The notes below the pieces were generated by a model, which ran no database searches, was not told the DNA's origin, and saw only the letters and a program-made list of their open reading frames with translations. From the NCBI GenBank assembly GCA_002099365.1, contig MSED01000005.1, positions 1,302,001-1,366,000 of the forward strand: 64,000 nt of DNA, in the 5' to 3' direction. Position numbers and translations under genes: made by a program. This document shows positions 54,130 to 64,000 of the stretch, one piece after another (positions within the stretch are counted from its first letter, which is position 1; each line of letters starts with the position of its first letter). The DNA is from Phialophora verrucosa (taxonomy: Eukaryota > Ascomycota > Eurotiomycetes > Chaetothyriales > Herpotrichiellaceae).

Positions 54130-56548
54130 GACGCTGGAAATCCCTCCTTCTGCTGGCTCCTCGATGCCGCGATTATCACAACCAGCTGGATAGAGACGAA
54201 CTTGTTCGGCCGAATGGATCGTCCCTCGGCGTAGAATATGCTGGTTCCAGGAGGCAGGCTGTCATGCCCTAGACCAGCGCGAGAAAGGCTCTCGGATAAG
54301 TGATCACGAACAGGTACCGCGAGTCCAACGCCCTTGGATATTATGACAATCTTCAACTGGATGCCAGACGGTGTGGAAGTAGTAATGGCGACATTACTTC
54401 GTATCTCCGCAAATCCCCCGGAGCTTCGTCCAGCCTCGGCTATGTAACAGCATCTTGGAACAGCCTGCCCACCAGCCAATCAATGCTGATTCCGGGCGAC
54501 CGACCAGACCGTAAGGAGGCAAGCTGTCGAGGTAATTCCGGCGGAATTTGATGCGAGGCTCTCTTAGTAGGCTTCATGCTATGGACTGCGACAGCCTCAG
54601 CATTGGGCATTGCTAGGCCGGACCTAGGCCTCAACCTGGCCCCTGTGCCACAATCTGTCGGCAACGACCGGGCACACCTACAGAAGAAGCAACAATAAGG
54701 GCCAGTCCGATTGCGTTAAGAATTAAGAAGGGGTAAGAACTCTAGCATCTGGCTTGTCAAGGACCTCTTTAGGTGAGCTGATGACCTCTTCTAGATAAGT
54801 TAATAACCACCTCTAGAAAAGTCAATGACCCCTCCTAGTTGAGTTGATGGCCTCTTCTGCGTGAGATGATGGTCCTTGCAAGTTTAGGCCGACCATAATA
54901 GATGTCATTCATGGTCGATGGGGCAATTCTTGAGTAGCATGTAGATAACATAGAGGCCGGCAATACTGATAGATCATGCAATATCTCTTTCTTACGTGCC
55001 ACCGCACGCCCAAAGTCGTCTCACGGTCGGCCAACAAGCAGGGAAGGACCTCGTTCTCGTCAAAGCTAACAACCACCCTGCGACCCTTTCAGCAGACGAC
55101 GCGGACGTCTTGGAAAAGGAGTAGAACCCGAAGACATCATGTGATGCGTGACGACGTCGCCCCCGAACACCAAACACAAGAGTTGTCGGACTCCAAACAG
55201 AGCAGACAGAGCTTGAAGAAGATTGTAGTCGCGGAAGAGGTAGGGAGCGGCAGCGGGCCTGAACTCCGGCATTGTCCTGTCTGAGCCTCACATGCTCGAG
55301 CAATTTCTTACCCGGTGATCCGGAAGCAGTGAGCGTGAGCCTTAGCCTGCCCACTGTGGCATCTGAGTCTTACGCCTTGAGAGTCATCAGGTCTTTCACT
55401 CGGTGCCAGTGAGGGTGGTAGACTGAGCTGGCAAGAAAGCAGGGCCGGCTGTGATTTCTGGGACTTGAAGCTGTAAGCAGTGAGGACGAGCTGTTCGGTC
55501 CCGGAGCACCGTATCCGGGATCGGAAGGAGGCTCGCCTCTTGAGAGATCCCAAGTCAGAAACGGGAAGAGCGAGACATTATGCAACTCGAGAAGATTGGA
55601 AGGACAGACTCAAAGGCCGGCCAGACCGCTTCAGCCGGTATTGCCCCATCACAGTCTGGGTGGTGGAAACGGACGTGATTGAAGGACCAATCAATGCAGT
55701 TCGTGAAGAGCATGGAACAGGTTTGGTGAATGATAACGACCACATCGAACATCCAGTGTCGATGAAAGAAATCGTCGAGATTGAAACGGAAAGTTCGAGG
55801 AATAAGTTCAGCACGAGGATGGCGTGGACTATTCCGAGAAAAGTGTACTGTGCATGCTGCTATGATTATCAGTCCACAGGTCCCTATCGAGGGCAGGATC
55901 TCGGAGCATTCATCCATTGCTTCCCTTCCACCGATAAAGCGGATATGAATTTGCACGTGAAAGTGCGCGATTGAGCGTTCTCCAGCCTGGCAGCGAAACG
56001 AGAGACGCCCAGCATCCGAGCGCCCCTCGAAGATGACGGAGCTGATGCCCATAGTGCAATTCAGATCTTGATTGCTGTGGTTAGTGATAGTGTTCAGGGA
56101 TCCGTATCTCAACCATGTAAACAGCACAGGTTAATCAGGAGGTTGATCAAAGTGAGTAGATGGCAGGGAACGTGCTAAGCATTCGCGCTGGTGGAAATTC
56201 TATCACCTAAGACCCTCCAAAGGAATCCTCAGTAGCAAATAGACAGACTCCCCATACCGGGGTCTACTGTACATTTTCATGTGACATTGGGTGCGTTCAT
56301 ACATAGACAGAGCGAAGGAGGGAAATGAGCCTCTGTTGAAAAGGGCCGAATATGCCGAGGCAAGCGTTGTCTTGTTTCCCGGCGGTTGATCTCTTTTGCG
56401 CTTCCATTCCATAGCCATCGGCATCTTCTGCGATTGCGCAACCGACTGCCATTCCTCTCCCTTTGACTCCGTGCTTTAAATCATCCTCGACTCCAATCGT
56501 CGAATCCAGCGTTTTTCGTAGCTCAATAACGCAGGGAGCATCACAGCC
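54130..56548. other. Intergenic, 2.4 kb, repeat-containing
   Basis: Contains the ligase promoter, a six-copy 22-bp degenerate tandem repeat (54751-54882), and the PEX11 promoter at the far end. A long open stretch at 55480-55974 (plus) begins at GTG, not ATG, and has no recognisable domain; it is not called as a gene. Confidence 0.45.
54751..54882 (+). repeat. 22-bp degenerate tandem repeat, six copies
   Basis: Six consecutive 22-bp units in exact register, starting at 54751, 54773, 54795, 54817, 54839 and 54861. Consensus is roughly RTRAGYTRATGACCTCTTCTAG: a purine-rich left half, TGAC/TAAC in the middle, and a CCTCTTCTAG-like right half. Units differ at several positions, so the array is old. 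Flanks are AT-rich and show no genes. Confidence 0.88.
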
Positions 56549-57392
56549 ATGGTCGCAGACGCCCTTGTTTACCACCCTGCGGTGACCCATTACCTCCGAT
56601 ATGTCGCGACTACCGGTAAGCGACACTCCCGCCCCTTCCAAGAACAACTATTAACGCAATGTGATCTTTGCAGTTGGGCGAGACAAGGTGCTCCGGACCA
56701 TTCAATACTTTGCGCGATTCTATGCTTGGTACCTCTACCGAACCAACAACCCGACGAGCGCCATCCTGCCGTGGACGGTCATAAAGAACCAGTTCAGTCT
56801 GACGAGGAAGATACTGAGGGCGGGCAAATTCGTCGAACACATCCGCGCTGGATCCGAGATCTATGATGCGGCAATCAAGTCGAGTAACGGCGACAAGGTC
56901 ACCCAATACCTGCAGATCTTGCGGCAGATTGGCTACGCTGGCTACCTGTTCTTTGATATGACGACCCTGTTGGACGCAATGGGCGTCAAGAAAGATCCCA
57001 GAGCAAAGAGCCTTCAGGCCACGGCCTATCGGTTCTGGTTCACAGGACTGACCGCCAGCGCCCTTGCTGGGGTCTACAACACCTACAAATTGCGTCAGCA
57101 GGCCAAGGCTGTCGATGAGAAGGACGCCGAGGCGAAGGTTGAGAAGGTCAAGATTGCGAGGTATGTCGGGCATCGGGGTCTTTGGTTTGTTGCACTTAAA
57201 GAACTGACAATGCTGACTGCTCGTGATAGACAACAAAAAGCTGTTAATATCCAGCTGATCTCCGACCTTTGCGACCTTACAGTCCCCAGTACTATGCTCG
57301 GCTATGCCAACTTTGACGATGGGATCATCGGTCTGGCGGGGACAACCAGCAGTTTACTTGGAGCCTATGGAGCATGGCAGAAGACTGCCTGA
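56549..57392 (+). CDS. PEX11: Peroxisomal membrane protein Pex11
   Basis: Peroxin that elongates and divides peroxisomes and affects medium-chain fatty-acid oxidation. Three exons (56549-56615, 56674-57160, 57230-57392) give 238 residues; introns of 58 and 69 bp (GTAAGC/CAG, GTATGT/TAG). The start MVADALVYHPAVTHYLRYVA and the junction TGVGRDKVLRTIQYFARFYA are the conserved N-terminal block, including the amphipathic helix that bends membranes. TSLTRKILRAGKF-type and GYAGYLFFDMTTLLDAMGV blocks follow. The C-terminal hydrophobic segment (GYANFDDGIIGLAGTTSSLL) is the membrane anchor. It lies between a PTS1-tailed acyl-CoA ligase and PEP carboxykinase, a grouping that fits growth on fatty acids. 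Confidence 0.95.
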
Positions 57393-58451
57393 AGTGCCAT
57401 GACGTGAAAGCCAGCAAAGTGCGACTACTATGGGAGTCTCCACGGACTAAATCCTGGGGAAGACGCAGCCTTGGGATAATCTGGGGGTTCTCGGACAGAT
57501 GGGTTGTGGAGATGAGTTTAGAAAAGATGTCGATCGAGCAGAGAGCGCACGCACCTTGAGGTCATTTCGCGAGTTGCAATGATGTAGTTGTCTCAATTCA
57601 CCTGGTACGTAGAGGATAACGGTTTGATAATGCTTGGGTCACTCACTCTTCATCACTGTATGCGCTTTCCCCGCCTGAAGCTGCGATGCCTCCAGCGCCC
57701 ATCTTCAAGTGCTTGGTCAACGGAGACGTCAGACCGATCGAATAGGACATGTCGATGACACGCAAGCCCTCGTCACGTCTATCTTCTTTTGGAAACCCAC
57801 TTAGTGGCCAAGAGGAGAATCGCATTTGCCTCCAGAACAGAGAGGCGTTCCGTGACGCACAGCCGAGAGAGTAGCAAAAACATTACGGCTGACGGGCTGG
57901 CGATGGACGACTTCTGCAAGGGGATCAGGTCATTGTTAGTGGGGGACCAGCAGTAAATGTGTCAGGTTCTCCTCAGCTGAAGCTCCGGCCGGAAATGTTT
58001 GCCTCCACCTCACTTTGAGCTGTCTAACGTCACCCCTCCCTTCCTTTCCTTCGACTTCTCTGTACTCGACGATAATAAGAAGGGCAATTGCGAACATTAT
58101 CGCATGCTCCGCAGCTGTGGACTTGATCTCCAATTAGTATAACACGGCATATCAACGGCATATCGCCTCTTCCAATCACCTTTGATCGGGCAGAGTCGGA
58201 TTGCCGCTCTACGCAAAACCATCTCGTCGCCCTCCGATCTCTCCCGCGCTCTCATCGGGAATAGCACTTCTGTTCGGCTTGGCCCCATCGTCAGGAAGAT
58301 ACAATATCAGGACATTCCCCAAGTCATGCCTTCAGACTATTCTTCTCGTCTTCAAGCCGTCCACCAGATTCGCCCTCATTCACCTTCCCCAGCAACTGGC
58401 ACCGCACGCTCTGAACTAGCCAAGACACAGCTTCGAGCTTTCTCTTCCAGA
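57393..58451. promoter_or_regulatory. Intergenic, PEPCK promoter and 5' leader
   Basis: About 1.06 kb. A CCAAT box lies at about 58168 (CTTCCAATCACC). An in-frame ATG at 58326 would add 42 residues to PEPCK. No separate gene is supported. Confidence 0.4.
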
Positions 58452-60637
58452 ATGGTTTCTCACTCGGTCAACAAGACCGCTCTCCACCCGGGTGGTGTCG
58501 AGTACGTTGTTGTTGACTCCTCTTGATTACCGATGACTTTTGACTCACTTCCATCTCAGGCCATCCCGTGAGCACACGGAGCTCGAAGAAGAACTACATT
58601 CGACCGCACATATCGACTACGACCGTGTGGCCATCGTTGCAAACCCATCAGTGTCTGCTCTATATGAGGATGCCCTGGTTTACGAGACTGGCACCGCAAT
58701 TACGTCGTCAGGAGCCCTGACGGCATATTCAGGCTCCAAGACCGGCCGTTCCCCGCTAGATAAGCGTGTGGTCAAAGAGGAGGGATCGGAGAAGGATGTC
58801 TGGTGGGGACCCGTTAACAAACCCATGTCGCCAGAGGTCAGTATTGCTCTACTTTTCTTCCATCTCTCTTTAGAACTCGTCCGCCCATCAAAAAGATTGA
58901 GCACATGTCATGGCAGCCATCATGCGGCTAGTCAAAAAAACCTCACATTCTTTTGGTCATCGAGTGAGCTCGACGACCATGAGTGCCCTTCCCCGCAATG
59001 CAGGATGATGCAGTGGTTCGCATATGCGCCACGGACGGCGGGAAACACCACTTGCGAATTGACGTGTGGTTCTGCCCCGCGTTTGCTCGGAAATGCCCAT
59101 GACGCAGTTTGGGTTCTCTGCCGCGGCTTTCAGTCTTGGCTGCGGGTGCTCACGGCAGGGCTGGAGTCGAGGCCATGGAAATTTTCCGTTCCTGTCGCCG
59201 TCGGCAACTTCTGGCGGCTCCTGTTTATCAGCCCCACATGATCCCTCTGCTGCGCCTTGCCCGCACCCAGTTGCGTTACTGACATGTGCGATATAGGTCT
59301 GGAAGATCAACCGAGAACGAGCTGTTGACTACCTCAACACCCGAAACCGCATCTATGTCATCGATGGTTACGCCGGCTGGGACGAGCGGTATCGCATCAA
59401 TGTCCGAGTTGTCTGCGCCCGTGCCTATCACGCACTGTTTATGCGCAACATGCTCATCAGACCATCACGCGAAGAGTTGAAGAACTTCCATCCCGACTAT
59501 GTCATCTACAATGCCGGCTCCTTCCCCGCGAACCGATACACCACTGGTATGACGAGTGCAACCAGTGTCGCCATCAACTTTGCTGAGAAAGAGATGGTTA
59601 TCCTCGGTACCGAATATGCTGGCGAGATGAAGAAAGGTGTTTTCACGGTTCTCTTCTACGAGATGCCCGTCAAGCACAACGTCCTGACCCTGCATTCTTC
59701 GGCCAACGAGGGTGAGAAGGGTGATGTGACTGTCTTCTTTGGACTGTCCGGCACTGGCAAGACAACGCTCTCGGCCGATCCCAAGCGCAAGCTGATCGGC
59801 GACGATGAGCACTGCTGGTCCGACAAGGGCGTCTTCAACATTGAGGGAGGCTGTTACGCCAAGTGCATTGGTCTGTCCGCAGAGAAGGAGCCCGATATCT
59901 ACAATGCCATCCGCTTCGGCTCGGTCTTGGAAAACGTCGTCTTCGACCCCGAAACCCGAGAAGTCGATTACGATGATGCCACCCTGACCGAGAACACTCG
60001 CTGCGCATACCCCATTGAGTACATCAGCAACGCCAAGATTCCTTGCATGACGGACAACCATCCTACCAACATCATCCTCCTGACCTGTGACGCCCGTGGT
60101 GTGTTGCCGCCTATTTCCAAGCTGAACACTGCTCAGACCATGTTTCACTTCATCTCCGGCTACACGTCGAAGATGGCTGGAACCGAAGACGGCGTCACTG
60201 AACCGCAAGCCACTTTTTCGTCCTGTTTCGCACAGCCCTTCCTGGCCCTGCACCCCATGCGCTACGCGAAGATGCTTGCTGACAAGATCTCCGAGCACAA
60301 TGCCAATGCATGGTTGCTTAACACCGGCTGGGTTGGTGCCGGTGCTACCACTGGTGGCAAGCGTTGCCCGCTGAAGTATACCCGTGCCATTTTGGACGCC
60401 ATCCACTCTGGAGAGCTTGCGAAGACCGAGTATGAGACCTACGATGTGTTCAACCTCAGCGTCCCCAAGACCTGCCCGAACGTGCCTGATGAGCTTCTCA
60501 ACCCCAAGAAGTCATGGACTGGTTCCGCCGACTTTGGCGAGGAAGTGACCAAACTGGGCAAACTGTTCAACGAGAACTTCAAGAAGTACGCCGATGAGGC
60601 AACCGAGGATGTCATCAAGGCTGGGCCTACAGTGTAA
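58452..60637 (+). CDS. PCK1: Phosphoenolpyruvate carboxykinase (ATP)
   Basis: Gluconeogenic enzyme converting oxaloacetate plus ATP to PEP, ADP and CO2. Three exons (58452-58501, 58560-58836, 59297-60637) give 555 residues, the normal fungal length. The start MVSHSVNKTALHPGGVE matches family starts. Junctions rebuild GGVEPSREHTELEEELH and KPMSPEVWKINRERAV. The P-loop (kinase-1a) is GLSGTGKT at 258-265, with SADPKRKLIGDDEHCW (metal-binding, kinase-2) following. The substrate-binding block is NAGSFPANRYTTGMTSATSV and the adenine-binding region NTGWVGAGATTGGKRC. Intron 2 is 460 bp, far longer than any other in the window, with GTCAGT/TAG borders; homologous sequence is contiguous across it, so no exon is hidden. 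PEPCK genes are induced on gluconeogenic carbon sources. Confidence 0.96.
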
Positions 60638-62670
60638 GTGGAGGAGACAAGGTGAGCTACTCTTGGGCTGTACAGAGATGGACGTGTTGAGCTGTGCTTG
60701 GATTTGGGCTTTTTCGGTGCTAGAATTTGCTGGTCTGTACAGAAAGTGCATGGACGGGAGTTTGGATCATCAGCAGCGTTCGATTGTCTGAGCAGTGACC
60801 TGCAACATTACGAACGCGAGACGCGAGAGGCATCACGACTTGAACGAACGGACAATATCGACGATGGCGACCTCCTACGGCTGTCGAGCTTGCCCTGAGA
60901 GTGGCTCGACATGACTTGGGCTTGGAAACCTCGATTCATGCCTGCTATATTAGCTACGAGATGAATGAGCATTTCAGCAACATTTTGGATAGCTTTCTTC
61001 CAATAACCAAAAGAATTCGAGTATTTATTGATGTATCAAGTTTTGGCATACGTCGTGCTCGTGGGAGTACCCGGCGTCGCTAATCACACGTCCGAGATTG
61101 TGAGTATGAGGGACGTGAGGTCATAACATTACTGAGGCGTGTGAGGCAGCTGGATTTATCCGGACGATAGTCCTCAACTCAAGGGGAAGTCGCAAGCTCC
61201 ATGACCAAGTGATGGAGACTGAGTGAATGCCCACGACTGAGAGGCGCGAAGAGCTAGTTGGGGGAAAGTACCCGACGGTGAGAGGTATCATCAGGCCCTC
61301 GATGCTACCATGGGAGGGAGCATGGCGTATTGCATGCTCGCGTGGTAGGAGACACCGAATCTTGTGACTCTTTCCTGTCTCGTTCCTTGCAGGGTTGATC
61401 AAGGTAATCCTCCGGGTCATATTCGAAGCACCGACGTTGAGACAAATCGAGGGCGGCATAAAGTACAGAAACAGCCTGCAGGGTACTCTGTATCATGCAG
61501 CGCACCATGTGACAATATCCAAGACAGGCCAAGGAGACCCTGTTGTGGTTGACAGGCGCAGCTAAAGAGACGGACAGAGGTTGCATCCTAGGCACGCCCG
61601 CCGGTTAAAGAGGCTTTGTGCTCGGCGAGCAGGATCCGGGGCCAACCCAAAGGAGTGGCAGTGTAGCGAGGGCGACCGCGCCCGAAATGCGGTGCCCGAG
61701 GGAGGTGGAAGAGGGGTGGTGGGGGGACGCTTCCTACCGAAAGGCAACCCTGTTGGCACTGTTAGGTAAGGGCTGCTCGATGCGTTTTCCCTTTACTTCA
61801 TGATCCTCAGCCAGCACGAGGAGAGGTCGGTCTCCACGGAGTCCCTAAGCTTTTTCTCGAAAACATTCGGAAGCTCAGGAACCCGAAAGCAGGCTTTGAA
61901 GATTCGGCATCGTTAAAAGACCCAGTAACTTGAATTCCGGGCTATCCTAAAAAGCCGTCATATCCATCCCACCACCAGCAAGCAGCGGGCAGCACCCTCT
62001 GCGAATTCTGTAGTCCACCAAACTCGAATCGAAATAACCACCACACACACCTTGTCCCATCAAGTCCATCTCACTGGCCACCGCTTAGTGGCCTTCTCCA
62101 ACGAAAACTCCATCCTCCCGCGCCGTCTTCGCTTGTTGCTTTTCTGGAACAACTTTCCTGCACCCCCCTCGGCCCATCTCTGCCACCAACACCTCTCAAC
62201 CGCTTTGGCTCATCCTACACAATATGAACAACAACAACATCACCTCCGCGGGATCTCGAGAAGCACAATATGGCTGATCCGGACCCATACTAGACGACAC
62301 CGCGATAGTCAATCTTTCCTTTCTACTGGTCCACCTTCCCGGCGTCTGGCGGTTCTTTAACGAAGTCTTTTCGGATACATCCTCCAACACCTCTTCCGCA
62401 CCCTTCCATAGCTTGGCCGACGACGTCCACCCTTGCATCATCCGGCGCTCTGTATCTACTTCATCTACCTTTTCGATGCGTCTTTCCTGAGTCTAGGGTT
62501 TCGACTTTCCATACCCTCACTGCTGGCGTAGCCACCCGCTTTGTCCGGCGACAGTCATACCCACCGATCGAGCGATCGAGTCCTACTGCGAAGCCTTACC
62601 TGCCCGGATTCGTCTCCTGCGACGAAGTATTCCGCACGAGGGAAGCGTCGGAAACAAGTGAAGGTCCAAA
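60638..62670. other. Intergenic, PEPCK 3' end and long 5' region of the copper-fist gene
   Basis: About 2.0 kb. The 61950-62250 part is C-rich and CA-rich with ACC/CAAC repeats, consistent with a long regulated 5' leader of the transcription-factor gene. No gene was recognised. Fungal regulator genes often have long upstream regions. Confidence 0.45.
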
Positions 62671-64000
62671 ATGCTCATCAACGGGGAGAAATTCGCCTGC
62701 GAGGCGTGTGTGAGGGGTCATCGTGTGAGTTCTTGCCACCATCAAGGTAAGTCCCCTACAACACTCTAGAGTTGCAGTTGTCTTACTCATTTGATCAGAT
62801 CGTCTTCTTGTCCACGTCAACAAAAAGGGTCGACCCGTGTCACAATGCCAACACTGCCGAGGCCTGCGAAAGTCTCGCTCGCAACATGTCAAGTGCGAGT
62901 GCCACGACAAGGGCCATTCAAAAGAGAATTGTCCTCATGACAAGCATGACGGGAAACATGGTGCGCTTGCACTGCAAAATGATAAAGCAGGACATGGGGC
63001 TGACGTCCACATAGACCCCCAGACTTGCTGCTGCCAACATGGCTCGCGCTGTACCTGCTCTCTGAAAAAAGAGCCGCACCTGGACCCGGTCCCCGAGGAC
63101 ATACCACAGTATATACAGCCAAAGGATCATCCCAAGCAATGGCACAATAAGAATGCCCACGACCCTAAGACGACCGTTTTCACCAATGGTCATCACAAAC
63201 CGGTCCACAGGTTTAACGACGCCCATAACCAACTTGGAGCACCATACAAAATCCCCTCCAGGTCGAACTCGCTCCACGGCCACCGGGAGCTCGCTCAACG
63301 TTCCACAGACAACCTTTTACTGACCAAATCCGCGAGGCCTTTTCACGAGTCACCCCTGCACAACTCGATCACGGAGGCCATGCAGATCGTGGAGCGCAAG
63401 GTCAGATCCGAGCACAATTCACCTGTACTTGGGCCAACGAGAATGGCGACACACTCTCCCCTGTCCGACTTCAAAATCCCCAGCTTCGACCCCCGCGCCT
63501 ATGCCTACTCCCCCTTCAGCGTAGACACGCCGCCATCTCAGCCTACAAGCGTCCCGAACAGCCAAAACCCGAGCCAGCAAGATCTGACTCTGCCAGAAAC
63601 GTTCCCGGACAACTGGTTCATGACCTATGACCAAGCCCATCAGTACGAGCCACCAGCCTGGTCGAGACTCAACGACGGGTCCTCGGTGGATTGGACAAAC
63701 ATCAACCTGGATCTCAACAATGGCAACAACAATAACAACGTGTATAATCTGAACCCTGTGACCAAGGGCAACTCCCCGTATATGTTGTCCCAGCCAGCTG
63801 CGTTCCAGCCTTCCCCTTCCGATTTCGCCAACCAGACCCACAGGGCGGGTATCAGCCCTTCGAGCGGAGAGCACTCGGAAGCCGAGGAGCCGTCTCCCAA
63901 TTCCAACAACAACGGCTGGAGTAACGATCGGCCCATGAGCAATGAGCTCAGCAGCCCTGGCGGAGATGATGCTTCCGAGCACCACCGGCTAAGCTCGGCC
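62671..64000 (+). CDS. Copper-fist transcription factor (3'-partial)
   Basis: DNA-binding regulator of copper-responsive genes (Mac1/Ace1/Cuf1/GRISEA group). Exon 1 (62671-62746) encodes MLINGEKFACEACVRGHRVS and SCHHQ; a 52-bp intron (GTAAGT/CAG) follows, then exon 2 (62799 to the window end) is open throughout. The copper-fist zinc site is C-x2-C-x8-C-x-H, followed by KKGRPVSQCQHCRGLRKSRS with the minor-groove (R/K)GRP motif, here GRP. About 60 residues on is a cysteine cluster, CCCQHGSRCTC, resembling the Cu-binding regulatory motifs of this family. Beyond it the protein is His-, Ser-, Pro- and Asn-rich and ends in an Asn run (NNGNNNNN), as in activation regions. It continues past the window, so activator or repressor type cannot be decided. 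Exon 2 has no ATG near its start. Confidence 0.93.

Noticed and set aside
55480..55974. 164-codon plus-strand open frame
   Set aside because: Starts at GTG, no recognisable domain, and an equally long frame exists on the other strand. A spliced gene cannot be excluded.

Overview
This is a gene-dense piece of a filamentous ascomycete (Pezizomycotina) nuclear genome. Evidence: most introns are 45-140 bp with GTNNGT/YAG borders, several genes are intronless, and the gene set includes a PIR/GPI wall protein, a CYP52 P450, alternative oxidase, Kar9, Mon1, Dop1, Nab2, a copper-fist factor and the fungal DUF4188 family. The order or genus cannot be fixed from the sequence. About 25 protein genes can be supported. 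No rRNA, tRNA, CRISPR array or intact transposon was seen.

Layout. 1-1.2 kb: 3' part of a PIR-repeat GPI wall protein. 1.5-5.6 kb: CYP52-type P450 and secreted GH20 hexosaminidase, both minus. 6.1-7.7 kb: Nab2-like zinc-finger protein. 8.3-10.0 kb: PLP group II decarboxylase (minus). 11.1-15.1 kb: multi-KH Scp160/vigilin protein. 15.6-17.4 kb: MON1 (minus). 17.4-22.0 kb: a gene-poor, decayed zone with a nearly intact DUF4188 pseudogene (minus) and, divergent from it, a badly frameshifted acyl-CoA ligase relic (plus). 22.0-27.0 kb: DOP1. 27.4-28.0 kb: small mitochondrial membrane protein. 29.3-31.1 kb: cystathionine gamma-synthase-like enzyme (minus). 32.9-34.8 kb: SmD1 and a methyltransferase (both minus). 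35.3-36.7 kb: M20 metallopeptidase. 38.9-41.4 kb: Kar9 (minus). 42.3-43.5 kb: alternative oxidase (minus). 44.7-45.1 kb: three-exon acylphosphatase (minus). 45.9-47.5 kb: an unrecognised 532-residue protein. 47.9-48.5 kb: GFA-family protein (minus). 49.8-51.3 kb: Git1-like permease (minus). 52.4-54.1 kb: 4CL-like acyl-CoA ligase with a peroxisomal C-terminus (minus). 56.5-57.4 kb: PEX11. 58.5-60.6 kb: PEP carboxykinase. 62.7 kb to the end: 5' part of a copper-fist transcription factor.

Most genes are unrelated housekeeping functions, as expected in a fungal chromosome arm. A loose theme is lipid or alkane use: CYP52 omega-hydroxylase, PTS1-tailed acyl-CoA ligase, PEX11 and PEPCK. The last three are consecutive at 52-61 kb. 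The most informative unannotated signals are the two side-by-side dead genes at 18.7-21.1 kb, the short-exon acylphosphatase, the copper-fist gene running off the end, and a six-copy 22-bp degenerate tandem repeat at 54.75 kb. I found nothing that amounts to a clearly new biological system. Gene models were spliced by eye with frame checks on each junction; there was no transcript evidence.
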